Shown here: positions 8,722-17,361 of the stretch, one piece after another
How positions within the stretch are numbered: position 1 is the stretch's first letter
Layout: every line of letters begins with the position of its first letter
Source: Metabacillus endolithicus
Lineage (GTDB): Bacteria; Bacillota; Bacilli; Bacillales; Bacillaceae
Direction of reading: 5' to 3'
NCBI RefSeq assembly: GCF_023078335.1
Contig: NZ_CP095550.1
Coordinates: forward strand, 62,001-126,000
Length of the DNA: 64,000 nt
The notes under the pieces: model-generated
What the model saw: only the letters and a program-made list of their open reading frames with translations
What the model was told of the DNA's origin: nothing
The model's database searches: none
Program-made: the position numbers and the translations under genes

Positions 8722-9213
8722 TCAGACCGTTAAATCATTTTCTGATTTTATATGAATAGCTTCTTGTAATAGTCTTTGGAGTACGGCAGCAAAGACTGCG
8801 ATAACCATTGATGCCCCAATAATGACCATTCCGATTAAGATGAGGCCTGGTGCGTCGTCCCACTCGGCTATGATGTAGACAAATGGTAGGTTTACCACAT
8901 AAAAACCACTTATGGTGATGGCGCATTTTTTTATCTTCTTAAGAGATTTTACAGATAAATCCGAAAAAGCTAGGTTTTGATCAATATAACTCAATAGCCT
9001 TAAAGCTTGATACAACGCTATGTAAAACGGTATTGCCGATAAATACATCAAAAATAAAACACTAAATACAATATAAGCCAACTCAGAACCCATTTTTACT
9101 TGCTCGATTGCTTCAGTTGCTATCTGAGGTAATAAAAAGATACACAATGCAAGAACAGGAATCCCCATAAAAATAACAGCCGTTTTTCAAAAGAATGTTG
9201 ATCCGCGTTTCAT
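8722..9213 (-). pseudogene. yoaS: DUF2975 membrane protein (YoaS-like) with an early stop codon
   Basis: The protein has four hydrophobic segments and matches the DUF2975 family (B. subtilis YoaS, about 160 aa). A good ATG at 9213 is preceded by GAGGTG, and it reads MKRGSTFF, then TGA (9189-9187), then KTAVIFMGIPVLALC in the same frame. The stop at codon 9 sits where relatives have a hydrophobic residue. The next ATG at 9168 has no ribosome binding site. So the gene is probably disrupted, or translated weakly from 9168 (148 aa). A sequencing error (TTA or TTG to TGA) is the alternative. Confidence 0.8.
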
Positions 9214-9427
9214 AAAAAGCACCTCACTGTTTTGTTGTCATGTTGAAATTTATCACAGTTTTTATCGTTTTACAATAAATTTTTATTTAAATGAGTGTAA
9301 TTTTTACTGATAAAGCTTAAGTGATATGATACATACCTGGAATTAGGGACAATTACTATTTAAGAGGCTTTTTAAATAAAATGTGAAAATGTTATGATGA
9401 AATTGAGAAACTTTTATGGGGGATATC

Positions 9428-9823
9428 ATGAAAAAAACAGTTAAAGTTGTTGCTGCAATTATAGAAAATGATCAAAATGAAATTCTATGTGCTTTAAGAT
9501 CGCCGCAAATGATCATGCCAAATATGTGGGAATTTCCAGGTGGAAAAGTCGAAAAAAACGAAGATATCTACTCAGCTTTAGTCAGAGAGATAAAAGAGGA
9601 ACTTAACTGCAAAATTGAAACTGTAGAATTGTTTCATGACAACACCCATGAATATGACACCTTTATGATCAATTTAATTGCGATTAAATGTAGAGTAACT
9701 GATGGATCACCAACACCTAGTGAGCACTCTACTCTCATTTGGTTGAAAAGAGAAAATCTTGAGTCTTTAATCTGGGCACCGGCGGATGTTCCGGCTGTTG
9801 AGGAATTGATGAGGGAAGGTTAG
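9428..9823 (+). CDS. NUDIX hydrolase (MutT/8-oxo-dGTP diphosphatase-like)
   Basis: A 131-residue pyrophosphohydrolase that cleaves nucleoside diphosphate-linked compounds, typically oxidised or surplus dNTPs. The NUDIX box GGKVEKNEDIYSALVREIKEEL lies about residues 38-59 (only its core is quoted). WEFPGGK before it and PADVPAVEEL near the end are typical of the MutT/NudG group. ATGGGGGATATC gives a Shine-Dalgarno directly before the ATG at 9428, which I prefer to the ATG at 9416. It is alone on the plus strand here. A broken copy of the same gene lies at 4384-4574. Confidence 0.9.
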   Translation: MKKTVKVVAAIIENDQNEILCALRSPQMIMPNMWEFPGGKVEKNEDIYSALVREIKEELNCKIETVELFHDNTHEYDTFMINLIAIKCRVTDGSPTPSEHSTLIWLKRENLESLIWAPADVPAVEELMREG

Positions 9824-9866
9824 TTCTCTGTAATTTCAGAGACCCTAAAAAGGTTTCAGTGAAATA

Positions 9867-9887
9867 GGACAATGTCACCCATTGTCC
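9867..9887. repeat. Short GGACAATG hairpin
   Basis: GGACAATG (9867-9874) pairs perfectly with CATTGTCC (9880-9887). It lies between convergent genes and may act as a weak terminator, though there is no T-run. The GGGACAAT core also appears singly at 9347 upstream of the NUDIX gene. Confidence 0.5.
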
Positions 9888-9902
9888 CTAGTTAAAACAC
9901 GT

Positions 9903-10232
9903 TTATATAACCTTACCCATTTCGGAGGATATACCAAAATTAATGTCACCTTTTATCATTTTGTCTAAATGCCACCACCACTGTTCTAATGGTATTTCAG
10001 TTGATTGATTAAAATCATATACTTTGCTAATATTTTCAACCATTTTTTCAGCGTTTTGAAGAAGTATTACATCGTAGTATGCAAGTTGTACTTTGTCTTC
10101 ATAATTCAATTTGTCTTGAACTTTATGCAATTCTGTTCGATCATATAACATGCGCAAATGCTCAAATGGACTTACTTCTAGATCGCTTACGTCATCTCCG
10201 TAATTTCTAATATCTCCTTTGTATTCGCTCAT
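9903..10232 (-). CDS. Hypothetical protein
   Basis: A 109-residue acidic, helical protein I do not recognise. Its start overlaps the stop of the upstream gene (ATGA, 10229-10232), so the two are translationally coupled and likely act together. No signal peptide or membrane segment. The middle (YEDKVQLAYYDVILLQNAEKMVENI) is helical, followed by an aromatic patch EQWWWHLD. An immunity-protein role for the partner upstream is conceivable from the layout alone, but nothing in the sequence proves it. Confidence 0.55.
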   Translation of the reverse strand: MSEYKGDIRNYGDDVSDLEVSPFEHLRMLYDRTELHKVQDKLNYEDKVQLAYYDVILLQNAEKMVENISKVYDFNQSTEIPLEQWWWHLDKMIKGDINFGISSEMGKVI

Positions 10233-10615
10233 GAAAACACATCCTTAACTTTTCCAAGGTATTCATACCCTGGATTATTTATAAAGTAATTTTGTGGTTT
10301 GCCTTTCATACATGTATCCATTATCCCATCTTCTCCAACAATAACAATCCAATTCCCATCATCAAAACAAAAATAGTTTTGCTCAAAAGTAGACAAGTAG
10401 TATAAATGAACATCATTCTGTATCTCATTCATTATATTCACAATAAAGTTATCATACTCACTAAGTTCCCATTTTAAAGGTAATTCTTTTCTTCTTTGTC
10501 GTTTTTTTAAGTGGATTTCTCCATAATGTATGTTTCTTAATTTTCTCCAGGTTACTCCTGTTTTATTGTGTTTATCGATTAGTTGTTTTATTTTATTTTT
10601 ATACAAAGGATTCAA
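10229..10615 (-). CDS. Hypothetical protein, basic N-terminus
   Basis: A 128-residue protein with a very basic first half (HLKKRQRRKELPLKW near residues 35-49) and a beta-rich second half (NYFCFDDGNWIVIVGEDGIMDTCMKG). It is coupled to the acidic hypothetical protein downstream by an ATGA overlap. A basic-plus-acidic pair of coupled small genes recalls toxin/immunity layouts, but I find no catalytic motif. Function unknown. Confidence 0.55.
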   Translation of the reverse strand: MNPLYKNKIKQLIDKHNKTGVTWRKLRNIHYGEIHLKKRQRRKELPLKWELSEYDNFIVNIMNEIQNDVHLYYLSTFEQNYFCFDDGNWIVIVGEDGIMDTCMKGKPQNYFINNPGYEYLGKVKDVFS

Positions 10616-10682
10616 AGAACTTCCTCCTAATCTACTAATTACACAGATTTAGCTAAATTTCAATTTTTTTGCATAACTCATA

Positions 10683-11546
10683 TTATTGTTTACCCCTAAT
10701 CCCTTTTTTCTTCCATCGATAAATATGAGAACCCGGGTAAAGATAATAGCTTTCTTTTAATACCAAGTTATGCTCGTTAGCTACAGTTTCCATAGCCTGC
10801 CTTTGAGTCATTCCTCTATCAATATAGGTAAGAACATCAACTTTCATATCATATGATATAACAGAATTATCACTATTATATGTAAAGGTTTTCTCCGTTT
10901 TCCTTTTAGGTTTAAGCCATTTTCCGAAACTCCATAGAGCATCGTCTACTGCTTTTATTTCTTCTAAATTTGGTTGGTGGTCAGGATAAATGGTTTGTAA
11001 AAATGATTCAAAGAACTGTTTATATTGAATATAGGTTTCAAGTGTTAAAGAATTTGGTTTTTCGTTTAACTCTTGTGCCAATAACGTTCGCATTGCTCTT
11101 TCAACGTGTTGATCGTAGAGCGGATATATTTTAGGAGAAAGAGTGTGAAGCACAAACGCTGGGATAACAATTGCACTTTCTTTCCATAACTTAAACTCAC
11201 TTAATCGTTTTACGTTCTTTTCATCAAAAGAATCAGAAGCTATCATTTCTAGTGCAAATTCAAAAAATTCCTGTGATAAAAGAATCGGTTTATGAATAGA
11301 GGAGTTATAGGTAAATGGCTTTGGGTTACCTATCGAGTAATTTTTATTCAAAATTTTTAAGCTACCAGAAGGATCTTCATATACTTTTCCATCTTTCCAA
11401 TGCAACATGAGTATAATGAGTTGACCTAACTGTTCATTATTTTTGGATTCTTTTATGTTTTTGAGTGATTGCGAATAAAATGTTTTAGAATATTTTTCAT
11501 CATGGAACTTTTGTTTCCAGGCTTCGACAAATTCCTTCACTACCAT
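10683..11546 (-). CDS. Hypothetical protein with C-terminal helix-turn-helix-like segment
   Basis: A 287-residue soluble protein. The central part (VIPAFVLHTLSPKIYPLYDQHVERAMRTLL, quoted in part) resembles helical folds seen in DNA-glycosylase-like proteins, and DALWSFGKWLK follows. The last 70 residues (MTQRQAMETVANEHNLVLKE) look like a DNA-binding helical unit ending in Lys/Arg. I do not recognise a named family. The gene upstream lies 10 bases away on the same strand, so they are co-transcribed. A DNA-related role is only an inference. Confidence 0.55.
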   Translation of the reverse strand: MVVKEFVEAWKQKFHDEKYSKTFYSQSLKNIKESKNNEQLGQLIILMLHWKDGKVYEDPSGSLKILNKNYSIGNPKPFTYNSSIHKPILLSQEFFEFALEMIASDSFDEKNVKRLSEFKLWKESAIVIPAFVLHTLSPKIYPLYDQHVERAMRTLLAQELNEKPNSLTLETYIQYKQFFESFLQTIYPDHQPNLEEIKAVDDALWSFGKWLKPKRKTEKTFTYNSDNSVISYDMKVDVLTYIDRGMTQRQAMETVANEHNLVLKESYYLYPGSHIYRWKKKGIRGKQ

Positions 11547-11556
11547 TTGCCTCCAA

Positions 11557-11829
11557 TCACTTTTTACTTATATTTTCAATATCCTTTTCAATCCATATAA
11601 TTGCTTCCTCTAATGTTAATATCCCAAGCTTTTTATTTGGATGCCACTCGCCATTCTTATATAACAAAAAACTATTTCCCGTCGGATTAATATCACCAAT
11701 AACATTTTTTCTTCGGCTATTCGGATTACGTGTTATACATTCCCCATTTAATTTTTCACTACTGACGTGTTTGTTAAGTTTTAGTTCAGGAATTCCCCTT
11801 AATCTTTCTATTAAAATTTTATTATCCAA
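11557..11829 (-). CDS. Hypothetical small protein
   Basis: A 90-residue protein with no recognised motif. The start is decided by AAGGAG on the minus strand: TTG at 11829 lies eight bases downstream of it, while the GTG at 11838 overlaps it. The C-terminal LTLEEAIIWIEKDIENISKK is helical and the middle has NSFLLYKNGEWHPN, beta-like. It is the first gene of a two-gene unit with 10683-11546. Confidence 0.55.
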   Translation of the reverse strand: MDNKILIERLRGIPELKLNKHVSSEKLNGECITRNPNSRRKNVIGDINPTGNSFLLYKNGEWHPNKKLGILTLEEAIIWIEKDIENISKK

Positions 11830-12213
11830 CACACACACTCCTTATTTTGCATTTTATTTAATAGTTTATTGCTGCTTCATTTAGAAAAATCTAGTATCAT
11901 TTAACATTCAACATCACCCTTTTATTTTTACTATTTTTAATTATTGAAATAGTGGTTGGTTGATGGTAATTTTCAATTGACAGTTTGGTAATATTTTCTT
12001 AATTAGCATGTTTCCTTTATTTTACACTACTTAACTTTTCTGTGGTAGGCTTGTCTCCTGATAAATTCAACATAAAATGTGCTCTTAAAGTTAAAACCGG
12101 TCAGTTCAAAATACCAATCAATCAGGATTGTGGGTTTGCAAATAAGAAAAGGTAAAAATGTTAATCTTCACCAGTCACTTCCTCTCCAACCTAATCACTC
12201 TAAAAATAAAAAC
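11830..12213. other. Gene-free spacer
   Basis: About 380 bases of AT-rich DNA. I see the ribosome binding site of the gene to the left at its edge but no ORF with a start signal, no strong hairpin and no family repeat. Confidence 0.6.
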
Positions 12214-12247
12214 CCCCACAAACGTTAATTTAACAACATTTGTGAGG
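12214..12247 (-). terminator. Terminator of the fructosamine operon
   Basis: CCCCACAAACGTT (12214-12226) pairs with AACATTTGTGAGG (12235-12247) with two mismatches. On the minus strand GTTTTTATTTTT follows. It lies 14 bases past the last frl gene. Confidence 0.85.
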
Positions 12248-12261
12248 AGTTTCATTCGTTA

Positions 12262-13275
12262 TTAAAACGGTACCTTCTTATAATACCTTCTTGTTGTAAG
12301 TGGGTGATCGCGCTCCTTCTCAAGGTGGCAGCTTACTCGTTCAAGTAGAGTGGCCAACACAATTGGAGAAACTAAACGTCTTAATTCAGAAGAAATTCCT
12401 TCTAGTTCGTAGTCCTTCGTATCAAATACAGTAAGCTCCTTAGAATAATGCTCTGCAAATCGTTGAACCCGTTCGGTAAGTGTTCGTGATGTATCTTCTC
12501 CTTTTAAAAGGATGATGCTTGTATCTTCTTCTACTAATTCTAGTGTGCCATGGAAAAAATCAGATGCATGAACAGGTCGGGTTTTGATCCATTGCATTTC
12601 TTCTAAAATACACATAGCATAATAATAGGTTTGACCCCAATCTACACCAGTTCCCGAAAGAATATGATAGGGTGTTTCTTTATGTTTACTCGCAAAAGCT
12701 GCAGCACGGTTTTCGGTAGCTTCCTTTACCTTCAATAATGCAGCTGGTAGCTGTTTCATTTCTTCAAAAAAACGATAATACTCTGGTAATTCATTCCGTT
12801 TATACATTAACCTGAAAGCTAATAGATAAGATTGAATATAAAAAGATTCACAGGATGTATCATCTTCGGCAAAATTCACAAATGTGTAATCGGTCATGGT
12901 TGCTAACGGCGTATTTGCATGACCAACCAGGCTAATCGTTGTTGCTCCCTTTTCCTTACAAAAGCTTGCCACTTCAATTGTTTCTTTTGTTGTACCTGAT
13001 AATGAAGGAAGAATCACTAATGATTTTTCACTCAAATGCTTATGATCCATATGCATTAATTCTGAAGATATTTCAGTATAAACAGGCAAAGTTGAGTTAT
13101 TTTTCAGGATATACTCAGCTGCAAACATTAAAATAGCTGCTCCACCTGTACCAACGAAAAAGACATTTTCAATTCCTTGCTCGACAATCCCATCAATGGC
13201 TTGGTTCATTTCATCCTGTAGCGATAGTGCTCCGTTTTGTATGTTCAAAAATCTTTCAACATCAAAGTTGAACAT
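12262..13275 (-). CDS. frlB: SIS-domain fructosamine-6-phosphate deglycase, paralogue 2
   Basis: A 337-residue protein with two SIS (sugar isomerase) domains, like GlmS C-terminal halves. FrlB enzymes hydrolyse fructoselysine- or other fructosamine-6-phosphates to glucose-6-phosphate and the free amine. VGTGGAAILM near residue 42 and PSLSGTTKETIEVA near residue 90 form the sugar-phosphate site. MQWIKTRPVHASDFFHGTLELVEEDTS (quoted in pieces: FFHGTLELVE) holds the conserved catalytic region. It lies 12 bases after a 337-residue paralogue with the same motifs. It is the last gene of the operon. The two may prefer different substrates (for example glucose- versus fructose-linked amines). Confidence 0.88.
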   Translation of the reverse strand: MFNFDVERFLNIQNGALSLQDEMNQAIDGIVEQGIENVFFVGTGGAAILMFAAEYILKNNSTLPVYTEISSELMHMDHKHLSEKSLVILPSLSGTTKETIEVASFCKEKGATTISLVGHANTPLATMTDYTFVNFAEDDTSCESFYIQSYLLAFRLMYKRNELPEYYRFFEEMKQLPAALLKVKEATENRAAAFASKHKETPYHILSGTGVDWGQTYYYAMCILEEMQWIKTRPVHASDFFHGTLELVEEDTSIILLKGEDTSRTLTERVQRFAEHYSKELTVFDTKDYELEGISSELRRLVSPIVLATLLERVSCHLEKERDHPLTTRRYYKKVPF

Positions 13276-13287
13276 CCATGCTCCTCC

Positions 13288-14301
13288 TTAATAATCCATT
13301 TTACGGTAATATCTTCTAATATCTAACGAATGGTCTCTTTCTCTCTCAAGATATACACTAATACGACCTGTTAGGGCCCAGTTTACATTGATTGCTACAT
13401 GCTTTCGGAATTCTTCACTAATTCCTGGTAGTGCATAATCCTTTGTATCAAGAATGAAGAGCTCATTCGTAATTTTTTCTGCAAAACGTTCGACCCTTTC
13501 AGCTAACGGGCGAGTTTCATCTTCACCTTTAAAAATGATCATACTTGTATCTTCTTCTACAAGTTCAAGTGTGCCATGGAAAAATTCAGCTGCATGAATG
13601 GATTTAGATTTTATCCACTGCATTTCTTCTAAAATACACATGGCGTAGGAATACGTATTGCCCCAAAGATTTCCCGCACCTACTAGCATATGATATTTCG
13701 TATCTTTGTGGCGGATCGCAAATTCTTCAGCTCTTGAATCAAATTCCTCCATTGCCCCAGCCATTGCTTCTGGTAAGGCGGCAAGCTCGTTTGCAAACTT
13801 CTCATATTGTGAAAACTCATTTTGGTTGTGAATAAAACGGAATGTTATTAATTGTAGGTGAAGAAAGAATGTGTCAAATGAATGTTTTTCATGTCCAGTT
13901 GAAATACGATAATCTACAACATCTCCTAGTGGTGTATCTGGTAAGGCAACCAATCCAATTGTTGTTGCTCCTTTTTCTTTACAAAATTCTGCTGCAGCTA
14001 CAGTTTCCTTTGTTGTACCTGTTACTGAAGCAAAGATACAAACAGAATCTTTTGAAAGATGACGATTATTCATAACAAGAAGCTCAGCCGCAATTTCTGC
14101 ATGCACTTCAATCGATGAATTTGATTTAAAAATATATTCATAAGGAAGCATCATCGCAATGGTACCTCCAGAGCCGATTAGAAAGATGTTTTTAAACCCT
14201 TTATTCGAAATTTCATCTACAACCTTCTCAATCTCTTCTCTTTTAGAAAGTCCTACATTCCCTACTAATTCTACAAACTGTTCTTTATCAAATTTCAACA
14301 T
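13288..14301 (-). CDS. frlB: SIS-domain fructosamine-6-phosphate deglycase, paralogue 1
   Basis: A 337-residue double-SIS protein, clearly a tandem paralogue of the downstream gene: IGSGGTIAMM, FASVTGTTKETVAAAEFCKEKGATT (core SVTGTTKET), FFHGTLELVEEDTSM and a C-terminal RDHSLDIRRYYR. It should cleave phosphorylated Amadori products. GGAGG lies eight bases before its ATG, inside the end of the MFS gene, which it overlaps by seven bases. Which of the two copies is the true FrlB orthologue cannot be told without alignment. Length fits E. coli FrlB (about 340 aa). Confidence 0.88.
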   Translation of the reverse strand: MLKFDKEQFVELVGNVGLSKREEIEKVVDEISNKGFKNIFLIGSGGTIAMMLPYEYIFKSNSSIEVHAEIAAELLVMNNRHLSKDSVCIFASVTGTTKETVAAAEFCKEKGATTIGLVALPDTPLGDVVDYRISTGHEKHSFDTFFLHLQLITFRFIHNQNEFSQYEKFANELAALPEAMAGAMEEFDSRAEEFAIRHKDTKYHMLVGAGNLWGNTYSYAMCILEEMQWIKSKSIHAAEFFHGTLELVEEDTSMIIFKGEDETRPLAERVERFAEKITNELFILDTKDYALPGISEEFRKHVAINVNWALTGRISVYLERERDHSLDIRRYYRKMDY

Positions 14302-15530
14302 GATGATTCCTCCATCTCAATTTGTTTTTTAATGTTATTGCCCTTTATATAATGAAGCCTTTGATATGTCACAAAACATATCAATGCAAATCCACCTATA
14401 CCTACGCATGATAAGAGAAAGACGGTTGGACCAAAGGAATCAAATACGATTCCACCAAACAATGGGCCAATCGTGCGCCCAACATTTGCTGATCCATTCA
14501 CAATACCTTGATACATCCCTTTTTTACCCGACGGAGCTAAATAATCGGCAATTGCGGGAACCAATGGAAAAATGAGAATTTCTCCTATTGTCATAATCAC
14601 CATCGAGATAAGAAAGCTTTGATAAGCACTGCTTTGTGAAAGTAGCGTGAAGGCGATCATGTAGAAAATCACACCACCAACTAATTGCCACATCCACGCA
14701 ATGTTTTTACGTAACATATACCATTGAATAACTGGCTGTAGCGAGATAATGACGATGCCATTTATAGTCCAAATCAAACTATAGGAAGCTAAGGTAAAAC
14801 CAATTTGTAGCATATAACTGGAAATCGTTGTTTGCCATTGGTTATAGATAATCCAGCAGAACATAAATCCTAAGCACAAGAGAATAAGTGCTGAAAGATT
14901 ATTATATTTATTAAATTTGATAGGCTGTCGGTATTCAGGTTGCTTTTCATTAGTAGATTGGTTGTCACGATTCGGTTCATCAAGCAGAGTCAAGACAATC
15001 AAAAGAAAAATGATATAGGTGAGGGCATTTACCCAAAACACATAACGAAAGGCAAACCCTGCTACGATTCCCCCTAATGCGGTACCTACAGCAACTCCAA
15101 TATTTAAAATAAAGTAGATAAGATGAAAACTTTTACTTCCCCCTTCTTCCCATACACTGCCTGCAAGTGCATATATTGGGGGAAAGATCGAACCTATGCT
15201 TACTCCTAAGAAAATCATGGCGGTGATATACCATGGCCATGATAAGCCTACCGAAATTAACAGTAAGAGAATGACGGAAGATATCCCACCGTAAAGAAGC
15301 GTTCTCTTTGCTCGGATTCGGTCAAATAAAAAGCCGCCTAGAAAACTACCAACAATTTCAGCAGCAGAATGGAGCATTAAGACAAATCCTGCCTCAGATA
15401 ATGTCCGATTCATACCATGTGTGATATAAATCGTGTGTAAGGGCCAAAGAAATGCCATTCCTGTTGAATTAATCAACATGGCAACCAATAAAACTTTCAG
15501 ATTTCTTGGATAAGTCCTCCAAAATGTCAT
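14295..15530 (-). CDS. MFS transporter inside the fructosamine operon
   Basis: A 411-residue, 12-segment major facilitator protein. The loop 2-3 motif reads GGFLFDRIRAKRT and the second half has NVGRTIGPLFGGIVFD. It is embedded between frlC and the deglycases and overlaps the first deglycase gene by seven bases, so it is certainly co-transcribed. The operon already has an ABC importer; this carrier could bring in a second substrate or export a product such as a released amine. The substrate is not visible in sequence. Confidence 0.88.
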   Translation of the reverse strand: MTFWRTYPRNLKVLLVAMLINSTGMAFLWPLHTIYITHGMNRTLSEAGFVLMLHSAAEIVGSFLGGFLFDRIRAKRTLLYGGISSVILLLLISVGLSWPWYITAMIFLGVSIGSIFPPIYALAGSVWEEGGSKSFHLIYFILNIGVAVGTALGGIVAGFAFRYVFWVNALTYIIFLLIVLTLLDEPNRDNQSTNEKQPEYRQPIKFNKYNNLSALILLCLGFMFCWIIYNQWQTTISSYMLQIGFTLASYSLIWTINGIVIISLQPVIQWYMLRKNIAWMWQLVGGVIFYMIAFTLLSQSSAYQSFLISMVIMTIGEILIFPLVPAIADYLAPSGKKGMYQGIVNGSANVGRTIGPLFGGIVFDSFGPTVFLLSCVGIGGFALICFVTYQRLHYIKGNNIKKQIEMEESSC

Positions 15531-15564
15531 AAACTGAACCCTCTTTTTTAGGTAGCAGGCTAGC

Positions 15565-16398
15565 CTATTTAAGGTATGGATCTAGCGTTCGTAAGGACTT
15601 CTCAATGGCAGCATTTGGATTTTGTAAATACTGCGCTGACGTAAACTCTAGTGTTAATGCCCCGTCATATTGATATTCTGCTAACGTAGCTATAAAGTTT
15701 TCTAATGGCAGTTCGCCATCTCCCCAAGCTAGGTGACCGGTAGGATTTCCATCAATAAAGTGGATATGAACAAAGTTATCCTTTAGTTCTTTAAAGTAGC
15801 TACTCAAATCCTCCTTCTCTACAGCTAATGGAATTGTATCTACCATTCCTCTTAAGGATGGCGATGAAATGGAAGTTAACATTTCTTTTAAATCGGATAA
15901 TGTACAAATTAAATTAGACTCTACCTTTTGTAATGGCTCAAGCGCCAATAGAATTCCTTTCTTTTCTGCATAAGCTGACAGTCTTTCCAATGAATCTCTT
16001 GCTCTTTTAAGCGCTTCACTTCTCTCTTCGTTGCGGTAGCCCCATCCAGCTGTGACTAAAACCATAGGAGCTTCTAATTGGTTCGCTACATCTATCGACT
16101 TTTTAAAATAAGAGATGCTTCTTTCAAGCAGTACAGTTTCTTTAGCAGCAAGATTAATTGGATACATACATTGCTCTGGTGTAAAGCAAATAACCTCTAG
16201 CGATCTTTTCTCAATTTCTTTTTTAATTTTTTGAACATCAGATCCATTCATATCCTCCACATAACAATGTGGTGCAGCTCCCCAAAGCTCAATTTTATTG
16301 AACTGATATTTTTCCATGGCATCTAAGAAATACTCGAATGGATAGTGCAGATAGTGAAAGTTCATCCCCGTCAGTTGCGATCTGTTGATTTTTGACAT
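15565..16398 (-). CDS. frlC: FrlC-like sugar 3-epimerase (TIM barrel)
   Basis: A 277-residue member of the xylose-isomerase-like TIM barrel family. E. coli FrlC interconverts fructoselysine and psicoselysine. Metal and substrate residues are visible: ALEPLQKVESN (Glu), GMVDTIPLA (Asp), HFIDGNPTGHLAWGDGELP (His, Asp) and LTLEFTS (Glu). GGAGGG lies five bases before the ATG at 16398, which is better than the upstream in-frame ATG. An FrlR operator half-palindrome lies at 16447-16458, so this gene may also start a separate transcript. The B. subtilis frl operon lacks an epimerase, so this is an added function. Confidence 0.85.
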   Translation of the reverse strand: MSKINRSQLTGMNFHYLHYPFEYFLDAMEKYQFNKIELWGAAPHCYVEDMNGSDVQKIKKEIEKRSLEVICFTPEQCMYPINLAAKETVLLERSISYFKKSIDVANQLEAPMVLVTAGWGYRNEERSEALKRARDSLERLSAYAEKKGILLALEPLQKVESNLICTLSDLKEMLTSISSPSLRGMVDTIPLAVEKEDLSSYFKELKDNFVHIHFIDGNPTGHLAWGDGELPLENFIATLAEYQYDGALTLEFTSAQYLQNPNAAIEKSLRTLDPYLK

Positions 16399-16446
16399 AA
16401 CAGCCCTCCTTCTAATGCACATAGTTTAGAGTATTAACCCTAACTT

Positions 16447-16458
16447 TGGTATATACCA
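16447..16458. promoter_or_regulatory. Candidate FrlR operator 3
   Basis: TGGTATATACCA is a perfect 12-bp palindrome and matches the core of the operators at 20561-20586 and 21434-21449. It lies about 50 bases upstream of frlC, which suggests an internal, FrlR-controlled promoter for the downstream half of the operon. Confidence 0.75.
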
Positions 16459-16525
16459 TTTTAGGCAGCACTTTTTCAGTTATTTTCTACCAAATAGAAG
16501 AGGAGTAATAGATACTCCCTTTCCA

Positions 16526-17353
16526 TTATCCCTTGACCCCACCTGCGGAAATGCCTCGTACAAATTGCTTTTGAAACAAAATATAAGCAATAATCATTGG
16601 CAGCGCGGATATTGCCAAGCCAGCTAACTGTATACCAAAGTTTGTATTTAATTGACTTCGCAAATTCATCAATCCTACTGGAATTGTACGAAGACTTGAA
16701 TCCTCTATGAAAACGAGGGCAAACATAAATTCATTCCAGACGAACATCCCTGTTAAAAGAGCAGCTGATGCGATAATGGGCTTCCCCATTGGAAGAATTA
16801 TGTGCCAAAATACCTTCCAGCTATTACAGCCGTCAATGATCGCTGATTCCTCCAGCTCCTTAGGAATTGAAAGGAAATAGGACCTCATAAGAAAAATGGC
16901 AAATGGTAGTTGAAACGCTACATATGGGAGAATTAATGCTCCATACGTATTATATAGACCAACTGCTTGGAGTAATTTATAAAGTGGTAATAAGCTTACC
17001 TGTGGAGCAAGCATTAATCCACTAAGGATGATCACAAGCAACATGTTTTGGCCTTTAAACTGAAAACGACTTAATCCATAAGCAGCCATCGCTCCCAAAA
17101 GTAAGATGATACTGACGGATACAATTGTCACAAAAACACTATTAAAGAAAAAATCTCCCACCCCTGCATCCCAAGCAGCTTTGTAGTTCCCCCAAAGCCA
17201 TTTCTCTGGAAGTGACCATGTATTTAAAAAGAAATCTCTGTTTGATTTAAGACCACTTAAGCAAAGCCAGATAAGGGGAAAGATAATAACTAAAGAAAAA
17301 ATCCCAAACCATACGATAACAGCAAGTTGAAAGATTCGATTTTTAATCGTCAT
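16526..17353 (-). CDS. frlM: Carbohydrate ABC transporter permease (FrlM-like)
   Basis: A 275-residue CUT1-family inner-membrane permease with six predicted segments. The EAA loop that contacts the ATPase is EESAIIDGCNSWKVFWHIILP (residues about 168-188; core EESAIIDGC). The gene lies nine bases after the partner permease. With FrlO and FrlN it forms the membrane part of an importer for fructosamines. No ATPase gene is present in the cluster; in Bacillus, such systems share the general ATPase MsmX or a relative. Assignment to FrlM rather than another sugar permease rests on the gene context. Confidence 0.88.
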   Translation of the reverse strand: MTIKNRIFQLAVIVWFGIFSLVIIFPLIWLCLSGLKSNRDFFLNTWSLPEKWLWGNYKAAWDAGVGDFFFNSVFVTIVSVSIILLLGAMAAYGLSRFQFKGQNMLLVIILSGLMLAPQVSLLPLYKLLQAVGLYNTYGALILPYVAFQLPFAIFLMRSYFLSIPKELEESAIIDGCNSWKVFWHIILPMGKPIIASAALLTGMFVWNEFMFALVFIEDSSLRTIPVGLMNLRSQLNTNFGIQLAGLAISALPMIIAYILFQKQFVRGISAGGVKG

Positions 17354-17361
17354 TGTCGTTA

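Noticed and set aside
8735..8926. 63-codon open frame inside the DUF2975 gene
   Set aside because: It is a shadow of the DUF2975 frame with an unlikely composition (His and Arg rich).
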